Shown: positions 17,584 to 27,194 of the stretch, one piece after another
How positions within the stretch are numbered: the stretch's first letter is position 1
Layout of the letters: each line of letters opens with the position of its first letter
Assembly: GCF_005222815.1 (NCBI RefSeq)
Contig: NZ_STGB01000006.1
Location: forward strand, 930,001-994,000
Reading direction: 5' to 3'
DNA length: 64,000 bases
Source: Roseomonas sp. AR75
GTDB taxonomy: Bacteria > Pseudomonadota > Alphaproteobacteria > Acetobacterales > Acetobacteraceae
Program-made: the position numbers and the translations under genes
Notes under the pieces: generated by a model
Told to the model about the DNA's origin: nothing
The model's input: the letters and a program-made list of their open reading frames with translations, nothing else
The model's database searches: none

Positions 17584-19631
17584 GCGGGCTCGATCGCCTG
17601 CTGCGGCCGCAGAGCGTCGCGGTCATCGGCGCTTCGGCGGATGTCACGCGCACCACGGGCCGGCCTGTCGGCTATCTGCAGCGCCACGGCTTCGGCGGCG
17701 CGATCTGGCCGGTCAATCCGCGCGTGCAGCAGGTCGCGGGTCTGCCCTGCTTCCCCGATGTGGCGAACCTGCCCGGCGCCCCCGATGTCGGTATCGTGCT
17801 GCTCGCCGCCGACCGCGCAGAGGCCGCCTTGCGCGCGCTGGCCGAGCGCGGCGCCGCGGCCGCCATCGTGCTGGCCGGCGGGTTTGCCGAAAGCGGCGGC
17901 GACGGCACGGATCGCCAGGCGCGATTGAAGGCGGCGGCGGGCAGCATGCGCCTGCTCGGCCCGAACACCATCGGCCTCGTGAACCTGACGGACCGCGTCG
18001 TGCTCTCGGCCTCCGGTGCGCTGGAGGTGGAGGATCTCGCGGCGGGGCGCATCGCCCTGGTCTCGCAATCCGGCGGCATCCTCGGCGCGGTGCTGTCGCG
18101 TGGCGCGGCGCAGGGGATCGGCTTTTCAAGCCTGGTCGCCACCGGCAACGAGGCGGACATCGATGTGGCGGACGTGCTGCATCACCTCGCGGACGATCCC
18201 GCCACCGACGTGGTCGCGCTGTATGTCGAGGGGCTGCGCCGGCCGGATGCCTTTCGCGCCGCGGCGCGCAAGGCCGCATCCGCCGGCAAGCGCATCGTCG
18301 CCTACAAGGTCGGGCGCTCGGAGGCCGGGGCGCAGGCCGCGATCTCCCACACCGGCGCGCTGGCCGGCGCGGATCGGCTGTACGACGCGCTGTTCCGCCA
18401 GCTTGGCATCGTTCGCGCGGAGCGCTTCGCGGATTTGCTGGACATCGCCGCCGCGCTGGCCACGCGGCGCGTCGCGAAGGGGCGTCGCGTTGCGGTGCTG
18501 ACCTCCACCGGCGGGGCGGGCGCGCTGCTCGCCGACAGCTTCGGTCTGGCCGGTTTCACCCTGCCGCCGCCCGATGCGGCAACCGCCGAACGGCTCGGCG
18601 CGCTGACGGGCGAGGCCGCCGTGGCAAACCCGCTGGACCTGACGCTCGCCGGGCTGAAGCCGGAGGTGCTGAACGGCGCGATCGCCGCGTTGCTGGACAG
18701 CCCGAGCTACGACGCGCTCGCCGTCGTCGTCGGCTCCTCCGCGCTGGCGCAGCCCCGCCTGGCGGCGGATGCCATCGCGGCGGGGCAGGCGCTCGGCGAC
18801 AAGCCGCTGCTCGCCTATCTCAGCCCGCATGCGCCGCAGATCGGCGCGGCCCTGCAGCGCCAGGGCATTCCCGCGACGAGCGCGCCGGAAGCCGCGGCAA
18901 CGATGCTCGCCGCGCTTGCCACGCCGGTCGCGGTGACGCCCGCAGCGAACCTGCCGCAGCCCGCGCCGGACCTCGCCTCCGGCCCGTTGGACGAGGCGGA
19001 GAGCAAGGCCCTGTTCGCGCGCTTCGGCATCACGCCAGTGCGCGAGGTCGCCTGCGCCACGCCGGAGGAAGCCGCCGCGGCCGCTGTGGGCCTTGGCGAA
19101 ACCGTCGTGCTGAAGGCGCTGTCCCGCCACCTCGCCCACAAGAGCGATGTCGGTGGCGTACGGCTGGGCGTGCCGGTTGCCGAGGTCGCGGCCGAAGGTG
19201 CAGCGATGCTCGCCCGCGTCACGGTCGCTGCCGGCCGCGCGCCGGACGGGCTGCTGGTGCAGGAACAGCTTCGCGACGGCGTGGAGGTGATCCTCGGCCT
19301 GCAGCGCGATCCGCTGCTTGGCACTGCGATCCTGCTTGGGATGGGTGGCGTCGCTGCGGAGCTGTTCGGCGACACCGCGCTGCGCCTGCTGCCGCTGGAT
19401 CGCGCCACGGCGGAAGGCATGCTCGACGAACTGCGCGGCGCGCCGCTGCTGCGCGGCTTTCGCGGGCGCCCGCGCGCCGATGTGCCCGCGCTGATCGATG
19501 CGGTGCTGGCCTTTGCCGCGATGGGCGAGGCGCTCGGCGCCCGGCTTGTCACCGCGGAGATAAACCCGCTCTTCGTCCTGCCGGAAGGGCAGGGCGTGCG
19601 GGCGGCCGATGCGCTCGCGGTGCTCGCCTGA
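17580..19631 (+). CDS. NDP-forming acyl-CoA synthetase (acetate-CoA ligase family)
   Basis: Fused two-domain acyl-CoA synthetase, 683 residues. The N-terminal CoA-binding Rossmann domain begins VAVIGASADVTR. A succinyl-CoA-ligase-like domain carries the phosphohistidine segment ISHTGALAG. The C-terminal ATP-grasp domain begins around residue 470, with VVLKALSRHLAHKSDVGG. It would activate a carboxylic acid to its CoA ester with ATP or GTP, giving NDP and phosphate. Start at MSGLDRLLRPQ is set by the ATGA overlap with the hydratase. Pairing with a crotonase suggests activation followed by hydration or isomerisation. Confidence 0.85.
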   Translation: MSGLDRLLRPQSVAVIGASADVTRTTGRPVGYLQRHGFGGAIWPVNPRVQQVAGLPCFPDVANLPGAPDVGIVLLAADRAEAALRALAERGAAAAIVLAGGFAESGGDGTDRQARLKAAAGSMRLLGPNTIGLVNLTDRVVLSASGALEVEDLAAGRIALVSQSGGILGAVLSRGAAQGIGFSSLVATGNEADIDVADVLHHLADDPATDVVALYVEGLRRPDAFRAAARKAASAGKRIVAYKVGRSEAGAQAAISHTGALAGADRLYDALFRQLGIVRAERFADLLDIAAALATRRVAKGRRVAVLTSTGGAGALLADSFGLAGFTLPPPDAATAERLGALTGEAAVANPLDLTLAGLKPEVLNGAIAALLDSPSYDALAVVVGSSALAQPRLAADAIAAGQALGDKPLLAYLSPHAPQIGAALQRQGIPATSAPEAAATMLAALATPVAVTPAANLPQPAPDLASGPLDEAESKALFARFGITPVREVACATPEEAAAAAVGLGETVVLKALSRHLAHKSDVGGVRLGVPVAEVAAEGAAMLARVTVAAGRAPDGLLVQEQLRDGVEVILGLQRDPLLGTAILLGMGGVAAELFGDTALRLLPLDRATAEGMLDELRGAPLLRGFRGRPRADVPALIDAVLAFAAMGEALGARLVTAEINPLFVLPEGQGVRAADALAVLA

Positions 19632-19699
19632 TCAGGAGGCTTTGACTCCTGACCCGCGGGTAAGACATCCTTCCCTCAGCGATGATGGGAGGAATGCCG

Positions 19700-20662
19700 A
19701 TGTTCCGCAGGACCCTGCTGCGCGGCCTGGCCGCCGCGCCCTTGCTGCCCGCGGCCGGTGCCTTCGCGCAGCAGCCGGCCACGACGCGCATCGTAATCCC
19801 CTTCGCCGCCGGCGGCCCGATCGACCTGATCGGTCGCTTGCTGGCGGAGAAGCTCGGCAGCAGGCTCGGCAGCACCTTCATCGTGGACAACCGCCCCGGC
19901 GGCAACGGCGTGGTGGCCGGGCAATACGTCTTCCGCGCGCCGACCGATGGCTCGGTGCTGTATTTCGGCGCGGTCTCCACCTTCTGCATCACGCCGAACC
20001 TCGAGGCGAACATGCCCTTCGATCCCCGCGCCTTCACGCCGGTGACGCGCGTAGTGGTCAGCGGATCGGGCCTGGCGATCAATGCCGCGATTCCCGCGCG
20101 CACCGTGCCCGAACTCGTCGCCTGGGCGCGCGGCCGCGGCCAGCCGCTGAAGGTCGCATCGAACGGGAACGGCAGCATCGCGCATGCCTGGCTGGAGCTG
20201 TTCCGCAAGGCGACCGGCCTCGACATCCTGCACGTGCCCTATCGCGGCGCCGGGCCGGCGCTGGTCGCGATCACCGCGGGCGAGGTGGATGCCGGCTTCT
20301 CCGACCTGCTGGTGCAGTTGCCGTTGGCGCGCGACAACCGCATCCGCATCCTCGGCCTGGTCGGCACCGAACGGCATCGCGCGGCGCCGGACATTCCCAC
20401 CATCGCCGAGCAGGGCTTCCCCGGCGTCAACGGGCTGAGCTGGTCCGGCATCGTCGCGCCGCCGGCGACGCCGCTGCCGCTGCGGACCCGCCTGGCGGAA
20501 GCGATTGCCGAGGCGCTATCCGACCCCGCCATCGAGCAGCGGCTGATCAGCTTCGGCTCCGCGCCTGCGCCGATGACGCCGCCGGAATTCGGCCGTTACC
20601 TGGAAGCGGAGACGGCGTTCTGGGCGCAGGTTATCCGGGACGCCCGCATCACGATGGGATGA
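19700..20662 (+). CDS. Bug-family periplasmic solute receptor, fourth of five
   Basis: TctC-like binding protein, about 320 residues. Four in-frame ATGs occur within 18 bases. I chose the last (MFRRTLLRG) because GGGAGGA sits six bases before it, and it gives a clean signal peptide ending GAFAQQ. The Bug motif is VIPFAAGGPIDLIGRLL. It lies 68 bases after the acyl-CoA synthetase and ends 10 bases from a convergent citryl-CoA-lyase-like gene, so it may still belong to the LysR-controlled operon. Confidence 0.85.
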   Translation: MFRRTLLRGLAAAPLLPAAGAFAQQPATTRIVIPFAAGGPIDLIGRLLAEKLGSRLGSTFIVDNRPGGNGVVAGQYVFRAPTDGSVLYFGAVSTFCITPNLEANMPFDPRAFTPVTRVVVSGSGLAINAAIPARTVPELVAWARGRGQPLKVASNGNGSIAHAWLELFRKATGLDILHVPYRGAGPALVAITAGEVDAGFSDLLVQLPLARDNRIRILGLVGTERHRAAPDIPTIAEQGFPGVNGLSWSGIVAPPATPLPLRTRLAEAIAEALSDPAIEQRLISFGSAPAPMTPPEFGRYLEAETAFWAQVIRDARITMG

Positions 20663-20672
20663 GGCGCGGCCA

Positions 20673-21461
20673 TCAAGCGCCGCCGTCATCCTCCGGCGGT
20701 TCGTAGGGGATGGCGTCATCCACCATGCGCCAGATGCGCCGCCCCGACCCGGTGCGCCGCTCCTCCATGATGTGGCCGGGCAGGCCGCCGGCGCGAGAGA
20801 CCACGGCCATCGCGCGCATCGCTTCCAGCGGGATGCCGATCTCGCAGAGCAGCGCGGCGATGGCGCCGGTCGCGTTGATGGTCATGTGCCGCCCGAGCGC
20901 CGCATCCAGCGCGACGCCGAGGGCGCGCAGCACGCGGATATGATCGCCCTTCAGGTCCAGCTCCTCGCCAATGGCCAGCAGGCGCAGCGCGCGGGGATCG
21001 TCTGGCTTGTGCAGGCGGTGGCCGAAGCCCGGCAGCGCCGCCTTGCGGGTCATGTGGTCGGCCACGACCGCTTGCGCGAAGGCCTCCGCATCGCCACCGC
21101 GTTCGACGCCTTCGCGCAGGATGCGCGCGCAGCCTTCCATGGTGCCGACGAAGACGCTGCCGATCGGCAGCAGACCCGCCGCCATCGCCACCTGGCTCTC
21201 GCCGGGCACGTTGTCCGCGATCAGGCGCGTGACGATGGCGCTGATGGTCATCCCGTGCTCCATCAGCGTGACCAGGCAGGCATCCAGCACCTTGGTCTCG
21301 GTCGCACCCGGCATCCGGCCGGTGGTCAGGAAGTAGACCATCTCGGTGTAGGTCCGGTGGCCGATCAGCTCGTTGACCAGGTCCTTGCCGCGGACGGTGA
21401 TGCTGGTCTCGGTCGAGGTCGCGATGTTGGTGGCGAGCTTGCGCTGTTTCGAAGGATGCAT
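20673..21461 (-). CDS. Citryl-CoA lyase / citrate-synthase-like protein
   Basis: Citrate-synthase superfamily protein of 262 residues, much shorter than true citrate synthase (about 430). It resembles stand-alone citryl-CoA lyases and the C-terminal domain of ATP-citrate lyase. The helix-rich active-site segment LPGFGHRLHKPDDPRA carries the conserved His, and NATGAIAALLCEIGIP follows. It would cleave a citryl-CoA-like thioester or condense a ketoacid with acyl-CoA. It starts four bases after the TetR stop, so it is the second gene of a tetR-led transcript. Confidence 0.78.
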   Translation of the reverse strand: MHPSKQRKLATNIATSTETSITVRGKDLVNELIGHRTYTEMVYFLTTGRMPGATETKVLDACLVTLMEHGMTISAIVTRLIADNVPGESQVAMAAGLLPIGSVFVGTMEGCARILREGVERGGDAEAFAQAVVADHMTRKAALPGFGHRLHKPDDPRALRLLAIGEELDLKGDHIRVLRALGVALDAALGRHMTINATGAIAALLCEIGIPLEAMRAMAVVSRAGGLPGHIMEERRTGSGRRIWRMVDDAIPYEPPEDDGGA

Positions 21462-21465
21462 CGCC

Positions 21466-22095
21466 TCAGCCCTTTGCCTGCTCGGCCAGCCCGTGCAGCA
21501 GCAGGCCGATCAGTTCCTCCGCCACCTGGCCGAAGCCCAGCGGGCCGCGCGGATCGTAGCTTTCGAGGATCCAGCCGACGGCGCCCGCCCAGGCGCTGAC
21601 GACCACCTTCGGGTCGCAGCGCCGAACCGAGCCATCGGCGATTCCTTCGGCGACCAGGGTGCGCAGCCGGTCGCGACGCGCGCGGCGGCGACGGTCAAGT
21701 TTCTGTCGCAGCGGCGGCGGCAAGGCGCGCTGCTCGCGCAATGGCACGATATGCGAATCGGGCGTGGCGCCGTTCAGCAGATAGGCGCGGACATAAAGCT
21801 CCATCTTCTCGAGGCCAGAGCGGCCTTCCTGCGTGGCGCGATCGAGCGCCTGGTCCGCGAGGTCGAAGGCCTGCACGTAGCATTCGTACAGCAGCTCCTG
21901 CTTGTTGCGGAAATAGTAGTAGACGGCCGGCTTGGTGATGCGCAGCCGCTCCGCGATGTCGTCGATGGAGCACAGCGCGAAGCCGCGCTGGTTGAACTGC
22001 CGTGCCGCTTCCGCAAGGATGGCGGCGCGCCGCGTCTCGTAATCCTGGCTGCGGTCGAACACCGCGGCCCGGCTCGTGCGTTTCCTCTGGCTCAT
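21466..22095 (-). CDS. TetR-family transcriptional regulator
   Basis: Repressor-type regulator, 209 residues, with an N-terminal helix-turn-helix (CSIDDIAERLRITKPAVYYYF region, residues about 41-61) and a helical ligand domain. The YYYF pattern after the recognition helix is characteristic. It is divergent from an acyl-CoA dehydrogenase and upstream of the citryl-CoA-lyase-like gene. Many such TetR proteins (FadR/PaaR type) sense acyl-CoAs, which fits its neighbours. Confidence 0.87.
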   Translation of the reverse strand: MSQRKRTSRAAVFDRSQDYETRRAAILAEAARQFNQRGFALCSIDDIAERLRITKPAVYYYFRNKQELLYECYVQAFDLADQALDRATQEGRSGLEKMELYVRAYLLNGATPDSHIVPLREQRALPPPLRQKLDRRRRARRDRLRTLVAEGIADGSVRRCDPKVVVSAWAGAVGWILESYDPRGPLGFGQVAEELIGLLLHGLAEQAKG

Positions 22096-22152
22096 GCCGC
22101 CGTCCTAGGCGGCCGCTGGGCGCTCGTCCAGCGCGAAGTGCGATAGGAACTT

Positions 22153-22162
22153 ACCCATGGGT
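22153..22162. promoter_or_regulatory. Palindrome ACCCATGGGT in the tetR/acyl-CoA dehydrogenase gap
   Basis: A perfect ten-base palindrome, flanked by T and A one base further out on each side, lies about midway in the 130-base divergent intergenic region. Position and symmetry suit a TetR operator controlling both directions. Confidence 0.5.
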
Positions 22163-22225
22163 CAAATCGCGCGTTGACCATCTGCGCTATCCCGGCCGAT
22201 CCTGCGGCCGGAGGAATTGCCTGCC

Positions 22226-23383
22226 ATGCTGGAGATGGAGATCCGCCCGGAGCTGGCGGAGATGCGCCGGGAGGTCCGCCGCTTCGTGGAAGCCGAGCTG
22301 CGCCCCTTCGCGGAGGCGATGGACCGCGGCAGCGACTACCCGCCCGGCCTGACGGAGGCGCTGGCACGCCAGGGCTTTCTGGGCATCCGCCTGGCGGAGG
22401 AGCATGGCGGCGCCGGCATGGGCCTGGCGCAATACTGTCTGGTGCAGGAGGAGCTGGCCCGTGGCCACCCGATCTTCCCCGTGCTGGTGGCGAGCTCCAG
22501 CGGGCTGACGCCCATGGCCATCCAGCGCCACGGCACGCCGGCGCAGAAGGCGCGCTACCTGCCGAAGCTGCCGCGCGGCGAATCGCGCACCGCCTTCGCG
22601 CTGAGCGAGCCTGAAGCGGGATCGGACGCCGGCGCAATTCGCACGCGGGCGCGGCGCCAGGATGGCGGCTGGGTGATCAACGGCATGAAGCAGTTCATCT
22701 CCAATGCCGATGTGGCCGATCTGTTCCTGGTGATGGCGGTGACAGACCCCGAGAAGGGCGGCGGCGGCGGCGTCACCGGCTTCCTGGTGGAGCGCGGCAC
22801 GCAAGGCCTCGTCGTCGGCCGCGTGGACCGCACCATGGGCACCGATGCCTGGACCGTGGCGGAGGTGATGCTGCACGACTGCGTCGTGCCGGAGGATGCC
22901 GTGCTCGGGGAGGTCGGCCAGGGCTTCCGTCTCGCACTGGAGGCGCTGGACGAAGGTCGGCTCAGCGTGGCCAGCATCTGCCTCGGCACCGCCGACCGCA
23001 TGCTGGAGCTCTCCGTGGCGCAGGCCAAGGCGCGCCGCACCTTCGGCGCGCCGCTGGCCGACCGCCAGGCGATCCAGTGGATGATCGCCGATTCGGCGGT
23101 GGAGGTCGCGACCGCGCGCAGCCTGCTCTATGAGACGATCCGCGCGCGGGAGGCCGGGCGCCCGACCGGCGTGATGGCCAGCATGTGCAAGCTGCATTGT
23201 TCCGAGATGGCCGGCCGCGTCGTGGATCGCGCCGTGCAGATCCATGGCGCCATGGGGCTGATGCGCGGCCAGCCGGTGGAGCGCGCCTTCCGCGACATGC
23301 GCCTGTTCCGCATCGGCGAAGGCTCTTCCGAGGTGCAGCGCATGGTCATTGCGCGCGGGCTTCTGCGCGGCATGGCTGGCTGA
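22226..23383 (+). CDS. Acyl-CoA dehydrogenase family protein
   Basis: FAD-dependent acyl-CoA dehydrogenase, 385 residues, introducing a 2,3 double bond into an acyl-CoA. Visible: the FAD/substrate segment FALSEPEAGSDAGAI, IHGAMGLMRGQPVERAFRDM, and the C-terminal RIGEGSSEVQRMVIARG. A GGAGGAA ribosome site nine bases before the ATG at MLEMEIRPEL decides the start; a TTG nine bases upstream is too close to it. Divergent from the TetR gene, which is likely its repressor. Confidence 0.88.
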   Translation: MLEMEIRPELAEMRREVRRFVEAELRPFAEAMDRGSDYPPGLTEALARQGFLGIRLAEEHGGAGMGLAQYCLVQEELARGHPIFPVLVASSSGLTPMAIQRHGTPAQKARYLPKLPRGESRTAFALSEPEAGSDAGAIRTRARRQDGGWVINGMKQFISNADVADLFLVMAVTDPEKGGGGGVTGFLVERGTQGLVVGRVDRTMGTDAWTVAEVMLHDCVVPEDAVLGEVGQGFRLALEALDEGRLSVASICLGTADRMLELSVAQAKARRTFGAPLADRQAIQWMIADSAVEVATARSLLYETIRAREAGRPTGVMASMCKLHCSEMAGRVVDRAVQIHGAMGLMRGQPVERAFRDMRLFRIGEGSSEVQRMVIARGLLRGMAG

Positions 23384-23523
23384 GTCTGCTCCCCCGGCGG
23401 GCACACCGCGCCCGCGCATGCCCAGCAAAGCGGCTGACCAACGCGGCGTGCCGAAGCGATCCAACCTTCCCGCATCCGGCACGATAGTTGCTTCGCTTTC
23501 CGCCACGTGCGGAGCGCGTGGCC

Positions 23524-24207
23524 ATGCCCGTCATCGAGGCGCGACCTTCTGCGATCGAGTTCGACCCCGGCAGCGCCGCGCTGCTGGTCATCGACATGCA
23601 GCGCGACTTCCTGGAGCCGGGCGGCTTCGGCGCGGCGCTGGGCAATGACGTCTCGCTGCTCGGCCGCGTCGTGGCGCCATGCCGGGACGCGCTGCGCATC
23701 GCGCGTGCGGCCGGCATCGCCGTGTTGCACACGCGGGAAGGGCATCGCCCCGATCTCTCCGACGCGCCGCGCGCGAAGGTGCATCGCTCGCCGCCCGGGC
23801 TGCGCATCGGCGATCCCGGCCCGATGGGGCGCATCCTCATCCGTGGCGAGCCGGGCCACGAGATCGTGCCGGAACTCGCGCCGGAACCCGGCGAGCCGGT
23901 GATCGACAAGCCCGGCAAGGGCGCCTTCTACCAGACCGACCTCGAACTGATGCTGCGCAACCGCGGCATCGAGACGCTGCTGGTCGCCGGCGTCACCACC
24001 GAGGTCTGCGTCCACACCACCGTGCGCGAGGCGAATGACCGCGGCCTGCGCTGCATCGTGCTGGCGGATTGCTGCGGCTCCTACTTCCCCGAATTCCACG
24101 AGGCCGCGCTGGCGATGGTCGCGGCGCAGGGCGGGATCTTCGGCTGGGTCAGCGATGTCGCGGCGCTGCGCCGCGCGATGGGCGAAACCGGAAGGGACAC
24201 AGCATGA
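23524..24207 (+). CDS. Isochorismatase-family cysteine hydrolase (biuret/ureidoacrylate hydrolase-like)
   Basis: Amide-hydrolysing member of the isochorismatase fold, 227 residues. The catalytic triad is visible: Asp in LLVIDMQRDFLEPGGFG, Lys in DKPGKGAFYQTD, and nucleophilic Cys in GVTTEVCVHTTVREANDRG. These segments resemble biuret amidohydrolase and ureidoacrylate hydrolase (RutB) more than pyrazinamidase. It overlaps the NCS2 permease start (ATGA) and lies opposite an AtzE/AtzG pair, which supports a role in stripping amide nitrogen from a small ureide. Confidence 0.82.
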   Translation: MPVIEARPSAIEFDPGSAALLVIDMQRDFLEPGGFGAALGNDVSLLGRVVAPCRDALRIARAAGIAVLHTREGHRPDLSDAPRAKVHRSPPGLRIGDPGPMGRILIRGEPGHEIVPELAPEPGEPVIDKPGKGAFYQTDLELMLRNRGIETLLVAGVTTEVCVHTTVREANDRGLRCIVLADCCGSYFPEFHEAALAMVAAQGGIFGWVSDVAALRRAMGETGRDTA

Positions 24208-25796
24208 GCATCGCCAGCGCGCCCATGACGGCGCCAGCACAGCCGAGGCTATGGACCCAGGGCGACTGGAATGCCTTCTTCGGCTTCGGCACCAACATCC
24301 TCGTCAACCTGCTGGTGCTGACGGGGCTGCTGCGCTTCGTGCTGCAGATGCCGGATGCGCTGGTGTTCGGCCGCATCCTGCCGGCCATCGGGCTGATGCT
24401 GTTCCTCAGCACCGGCTACTACGCCTGGCTCGCCTGGCGGCTGGCGAAGCAGACCGGCCGCGACGATGTCTGCGCGCTGCCCTCCGGGGTCAGCGTGCCG
24501 CACATGTTCATCGTCACCTTCGTCATCATGCTGCCCATCCTCTCCCGCACCAACGATCCGGTGAAGGCGTGGGAGGCCGGGCTGACCTGGGTCTTCATCC
24601 AAAGCCTGATCCTCATGGCCGGCGGCTTCATCGCACCGCTGATCCGCCGCGTCACGCCGCGCGCCGCGCTGCTCGGTACGCTCGCTGGCGTGTCCATCAC
24701 CTTCATCTCGATGCGCCCGGCGGCGGAGATCTACATGACGCCGGCGATCGGCGTTCTCTGCCTCGGCGTCATCCTGCTGGGATGGTTCGGCGGCGTGCGC
24801 TACTGGCGCGGGCTGCCGGCGGGGCTGATCGCCATCGGCCTCGGCGTGGCCATCGCCTGGGTTGCCGCGATGCTCGGCCTTGGCGTCGGCGGCATGTCCT
24901 TCGGCCGGCTGGCCGACAGCTTCGCCAATCTCGGCTTCTCCGTGCCGCTGCCGGCCGTCGGCCATGTGTTCGGCGGGTTCGAGTTCATCGGCATCATCCT
25001 CGTCACCGCCATCCCCTTCGGCATCTACGACCTGGTCGAGGCGATGGACAATGTGGAGAGCGCCGAGGCGGCGGGCGATTCCTATCCCACCACGCGCGTG
25101 CTGACCGCCGACGGCGCGGTCAGCTTCATCGGCTGCATGATGGGCAACCCCTTCATCAACGCCGTCTATATCGGCCATCCCGGCTGGAAGGCGATGGGCG
25201 GGCGCATCGGCTATTCCGCCGCGACGGGTGTGATGGTGCTGGTGCTCACCTGGCTCGGCATCGCCTCCGTGCTGCTCAGCCTGGTGCCGGTGGTCGCGAT
25301 CTCGCCGATCCTGCTCTACATCGGCATGCTGATCGGCGCGCAGGCCTTCCAGGAGAGCCCGCGCCACCATGCGCCGGCCATCGCGCTGGCCTTCGTGCCG
25401 CATCTCGCCGCCTGGGCGAAGACGCTGATCGACGGCGCCCTGGGCGCGGCCGGCACCAGCGCGGCGGCGATCGGCTTCGACAAGCTGGCGGCGGTGGGCG
25501 TGCTCTATCCCGGCCTGGCGAAGCTCGGCGAGGGCGCGATCCTGACGGGGTTGGTGCTGCCCGCCATCACGGTCTTCATCATCGAGCGGGAGTTCATCAA
25601 GGCCGCTGCCTTCGCGCTGGCGGGCGCGCTGCTGACCTTCTTCGGCTTCATGCACGGGGAAGCGGTGGGCTTCGCCGTCTCGCCCACCATCTCGGCGGCC
25701 TATGCGCTGTTCGCCGCGGGCCTCTTCGCCTTCGCGAAGGTCTCGACACCGGCGGTGCTCGCGGCCCCGCAGCCGCGGCACGCTGCGGCGGAATAG
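24204..25796 (+). CDS. NCS2-like nucleobase/ureide permease
   Basis: Polytopic membrane transporter, 530 residues with at least ten hydrophobic spans, related to the xanthine/uracil permease (NCS2) group. Recognisable features are the N-terminal WTQGDWNAFFGFGTNILVN and the central GIYDLVEAMDNVESAEAAGD. Translationally coupled to the cysteine hydrolase, so the imported compound is probably its substrate or a precursor. It converges on the amidase gene with no intergenic space. The exact ligand (uracil, xanthine, cyanurate, hydantoin or similar) cannot be told. Confidence 0.82.
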   Translation: MSIASAPMTAPAQPRLWTQGDWNAFFGFGTNILVNLLVLTGLLRFVLQMPDALVFGRILPAIGLMLFLSTGYYAWLAWRLAKQTGRDDVCALPSGVSVPHMFIVTFVIMLPILSRTNDPVKAWEAGLTWVFIQSLILMAGGFIAPLIRRVTPRAALLGTLAGVSITFISMRPAAEIYMTPAIGVLCLGVILLGWFGGVRYWRGLPAGLIAIGLGVAIAWVAAMLGLGVGGMSFGRLADSFANLGFSVPLPAVGHVFGGFEFIGIILVTAIPFGIYDLVEAMDNVESAEAAGDSYPTTRVLTADGAVSFIGCMMGNPFINAVYIGHPGWKAMGGRIGYSAATGVMVLVLTWLGIASVLLSLVPVVAISPILLYIGMLIGAQAFQESPRHHAPAIALAFVPHLAAWAKTLIDGALGAAGTSAAAIGFDKLAAVGVLYPGLAKLGEGAILTGLVLPAITVFIIEREFIKAAAFALAGALLTFFGFMHGEAVGFAVSPTISAAYALFAAGLFAFAKVSTPAVLAAPQPRHAAAE

Positions 25797-27194
25797 CTAC
25801 CCGGCGGGGACGGGCGGAGCGGCAACCACGCCGCGCCGCTCCAGCTCCGCCGCCACGCGGAACAACGCATCCTCGCGCCAGGGCGCGGCGATCAGCTGCA
25901 CGCCGATCGGCAGCCCGCCCGGCGTGCCGATGGCGGCAGGATCGGCCATCGGCACGGCGAGCACCGGCAGGCCGATGCAGGAGATGGGCTGGGTGAACAC
26001 GCCGAGATGCGGGCGGATCGGCCGTTCCTCGCCATCCACCGCGATCGTCGCCTGGCCGATCGGCGTGGCGGCATGCGGCGTGGCGGGTGCCAGAATGACA
26101 TCCACCTCATCGAACAGCCTCAGCGCCTCGGCGCGATAGGCGGCACGCAGGCGCTGCGCCTGCACCAGCCAGCTTGCCGGCAGCAGCGCACCCGCCAGGA
26201 ATCGGTCGCGCGTGCCGGGGTCGAAATCGTCGGGCCGCACGCGCAGGTCCGGCAGATGCAGGTTGCCGCCCTCGGCCATGGTGATGAGGAAGGCGGCGGC
26301 GCGGCCAAGCGCGGCGTCCGGGATGGTCACGCGCTGCGTCGCGTCCAGCGCGCGCGCCACCGCTTCCACCGCCGCGAAGACATAGGGGTGGCCGCCGCGC
26401 GCGAAGTAGCCGTCCGCCACGCCGATGCGCAGCCCGGCGATGCCTTCACGCAGCAAGGGCGCCACCGCCTCCACCGGCCGATGCTGCTGCGCCGGGTCCT
26501 CGGCGTCGAAGCCCTGCATCGCGTCGTAGCAGAGCGCGAGATCGGCGGTGTCGTGCGCGAAGGGCCCGAGATGGTCCAGCGACGCGACGAAGGGGAAGGA
26601 CCCGCTGCGCGACAGCCGCCCGTAGGTCGGCTTCAGCCCGAAGATGCCGCAGAGCGAGGACGGCACGCGGATCGAGCCATTGGTGTCGCTGCCGAGGCTG
26701 AGCGGCACCAGCTCCGCCGCGATGGCCGCGCCGGAACCGCCGGAGGAGCCGCCGGCGATGCGCGTGCGGTCATGCGGATTGCGCGCGGGCCCGTCATGCG
26801 CGTTCTCCGTGGTGAAGCCATAGGCATATTCGTCCATGTTGAGTGCACCGAGGCACACCGCGCCGGCGGCCTGCATGCGCCGCACCAGGAAGGCGTCGCG
26901 CGCGGCCGGCGGCTTGTCGCGCTCGATCTTCGCGCCGGCCAGCGTGGTGACGCCCGCCAGGTCGAAAAGGTTCTTCACGGCATAGGGCACGCCGGCGAGC
27001 GGCCCGGGATTGCGCCCCGCCGCGATGGCGGCATCCACCGCCGCGGCTTCCCGGCGCGCGCGATCGGCGGTGACATCGGTGAAGGCGTTGTAGAGCGGAT
27101 CGCGCGCGGCGATGTCGGCCAGCGCTTCCTCCACCACCGCCGCCGCGCTGCGCTTGCCGGCGCGGATCGCCGCGGCCGTGGCCTGCGCCGTCAT
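25797..27194 (-). CDS. AtzE-family amidase
   Basis: Amidase-signature hydrolase, 465 residues, with the Ser-cisSer-Lys triad: Lys74 (PYAVKNLFDLAG), Ser150 (AGGSSGGS) and Ser174 (GSDTNGSIR). The stretch LNMDEYAYGFTTEN is characteristic of AtzE, which deaminates 1-carboxybiuret in cyanuric acid breakdown, and of HpxY in oxalurate/oxamate metabolism. It overlaps the start-proximal AtzG-like gene, as in known atzE-atzG pairs. Absence of atzD, atzF and atzH in the window leaves the pathway open. Confidence 0.83.
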   Translation of the reverse strand: MTAQATAAAIRAGKRSAAAVVEEALADIAARDPLYNAFTDVTADRARREAAAVDAAIAAGRNPGPLAGVPYAVKNLFDLAGVTTLAGAKIERDKPPAARDAFLVRRMQAAGAVCLGALNMDEYAYGFTTENAHDGPARNPHDRTRIAGGSSGGSGAAIAAELVPLSLGSDTNGSIRVPSSLCGIFGLKPTYGRLSRSGSFPFVASLDHLGPFAHDTADLALCYDAMQGFDAEDPAQQHRPVEAVAPLLREGIAGLRIGVADGYFARGGHPYVFAAVEAVARALDATQRVTIPDAALGRAAAFLITMAEGGNLHLPDLRVRPDDFDPGTRDRFLAGALLPASWLVQAQRLRAAYRAEALRLFDEVDVILAPATPHAATPIGQATIAVDGEERPIRPHLGVFTQPISCIGLPVLAVPMADPAAIGTPGGLPIGVQLIAAPWREDALFRVAAELERRGVVAAPPVPAG

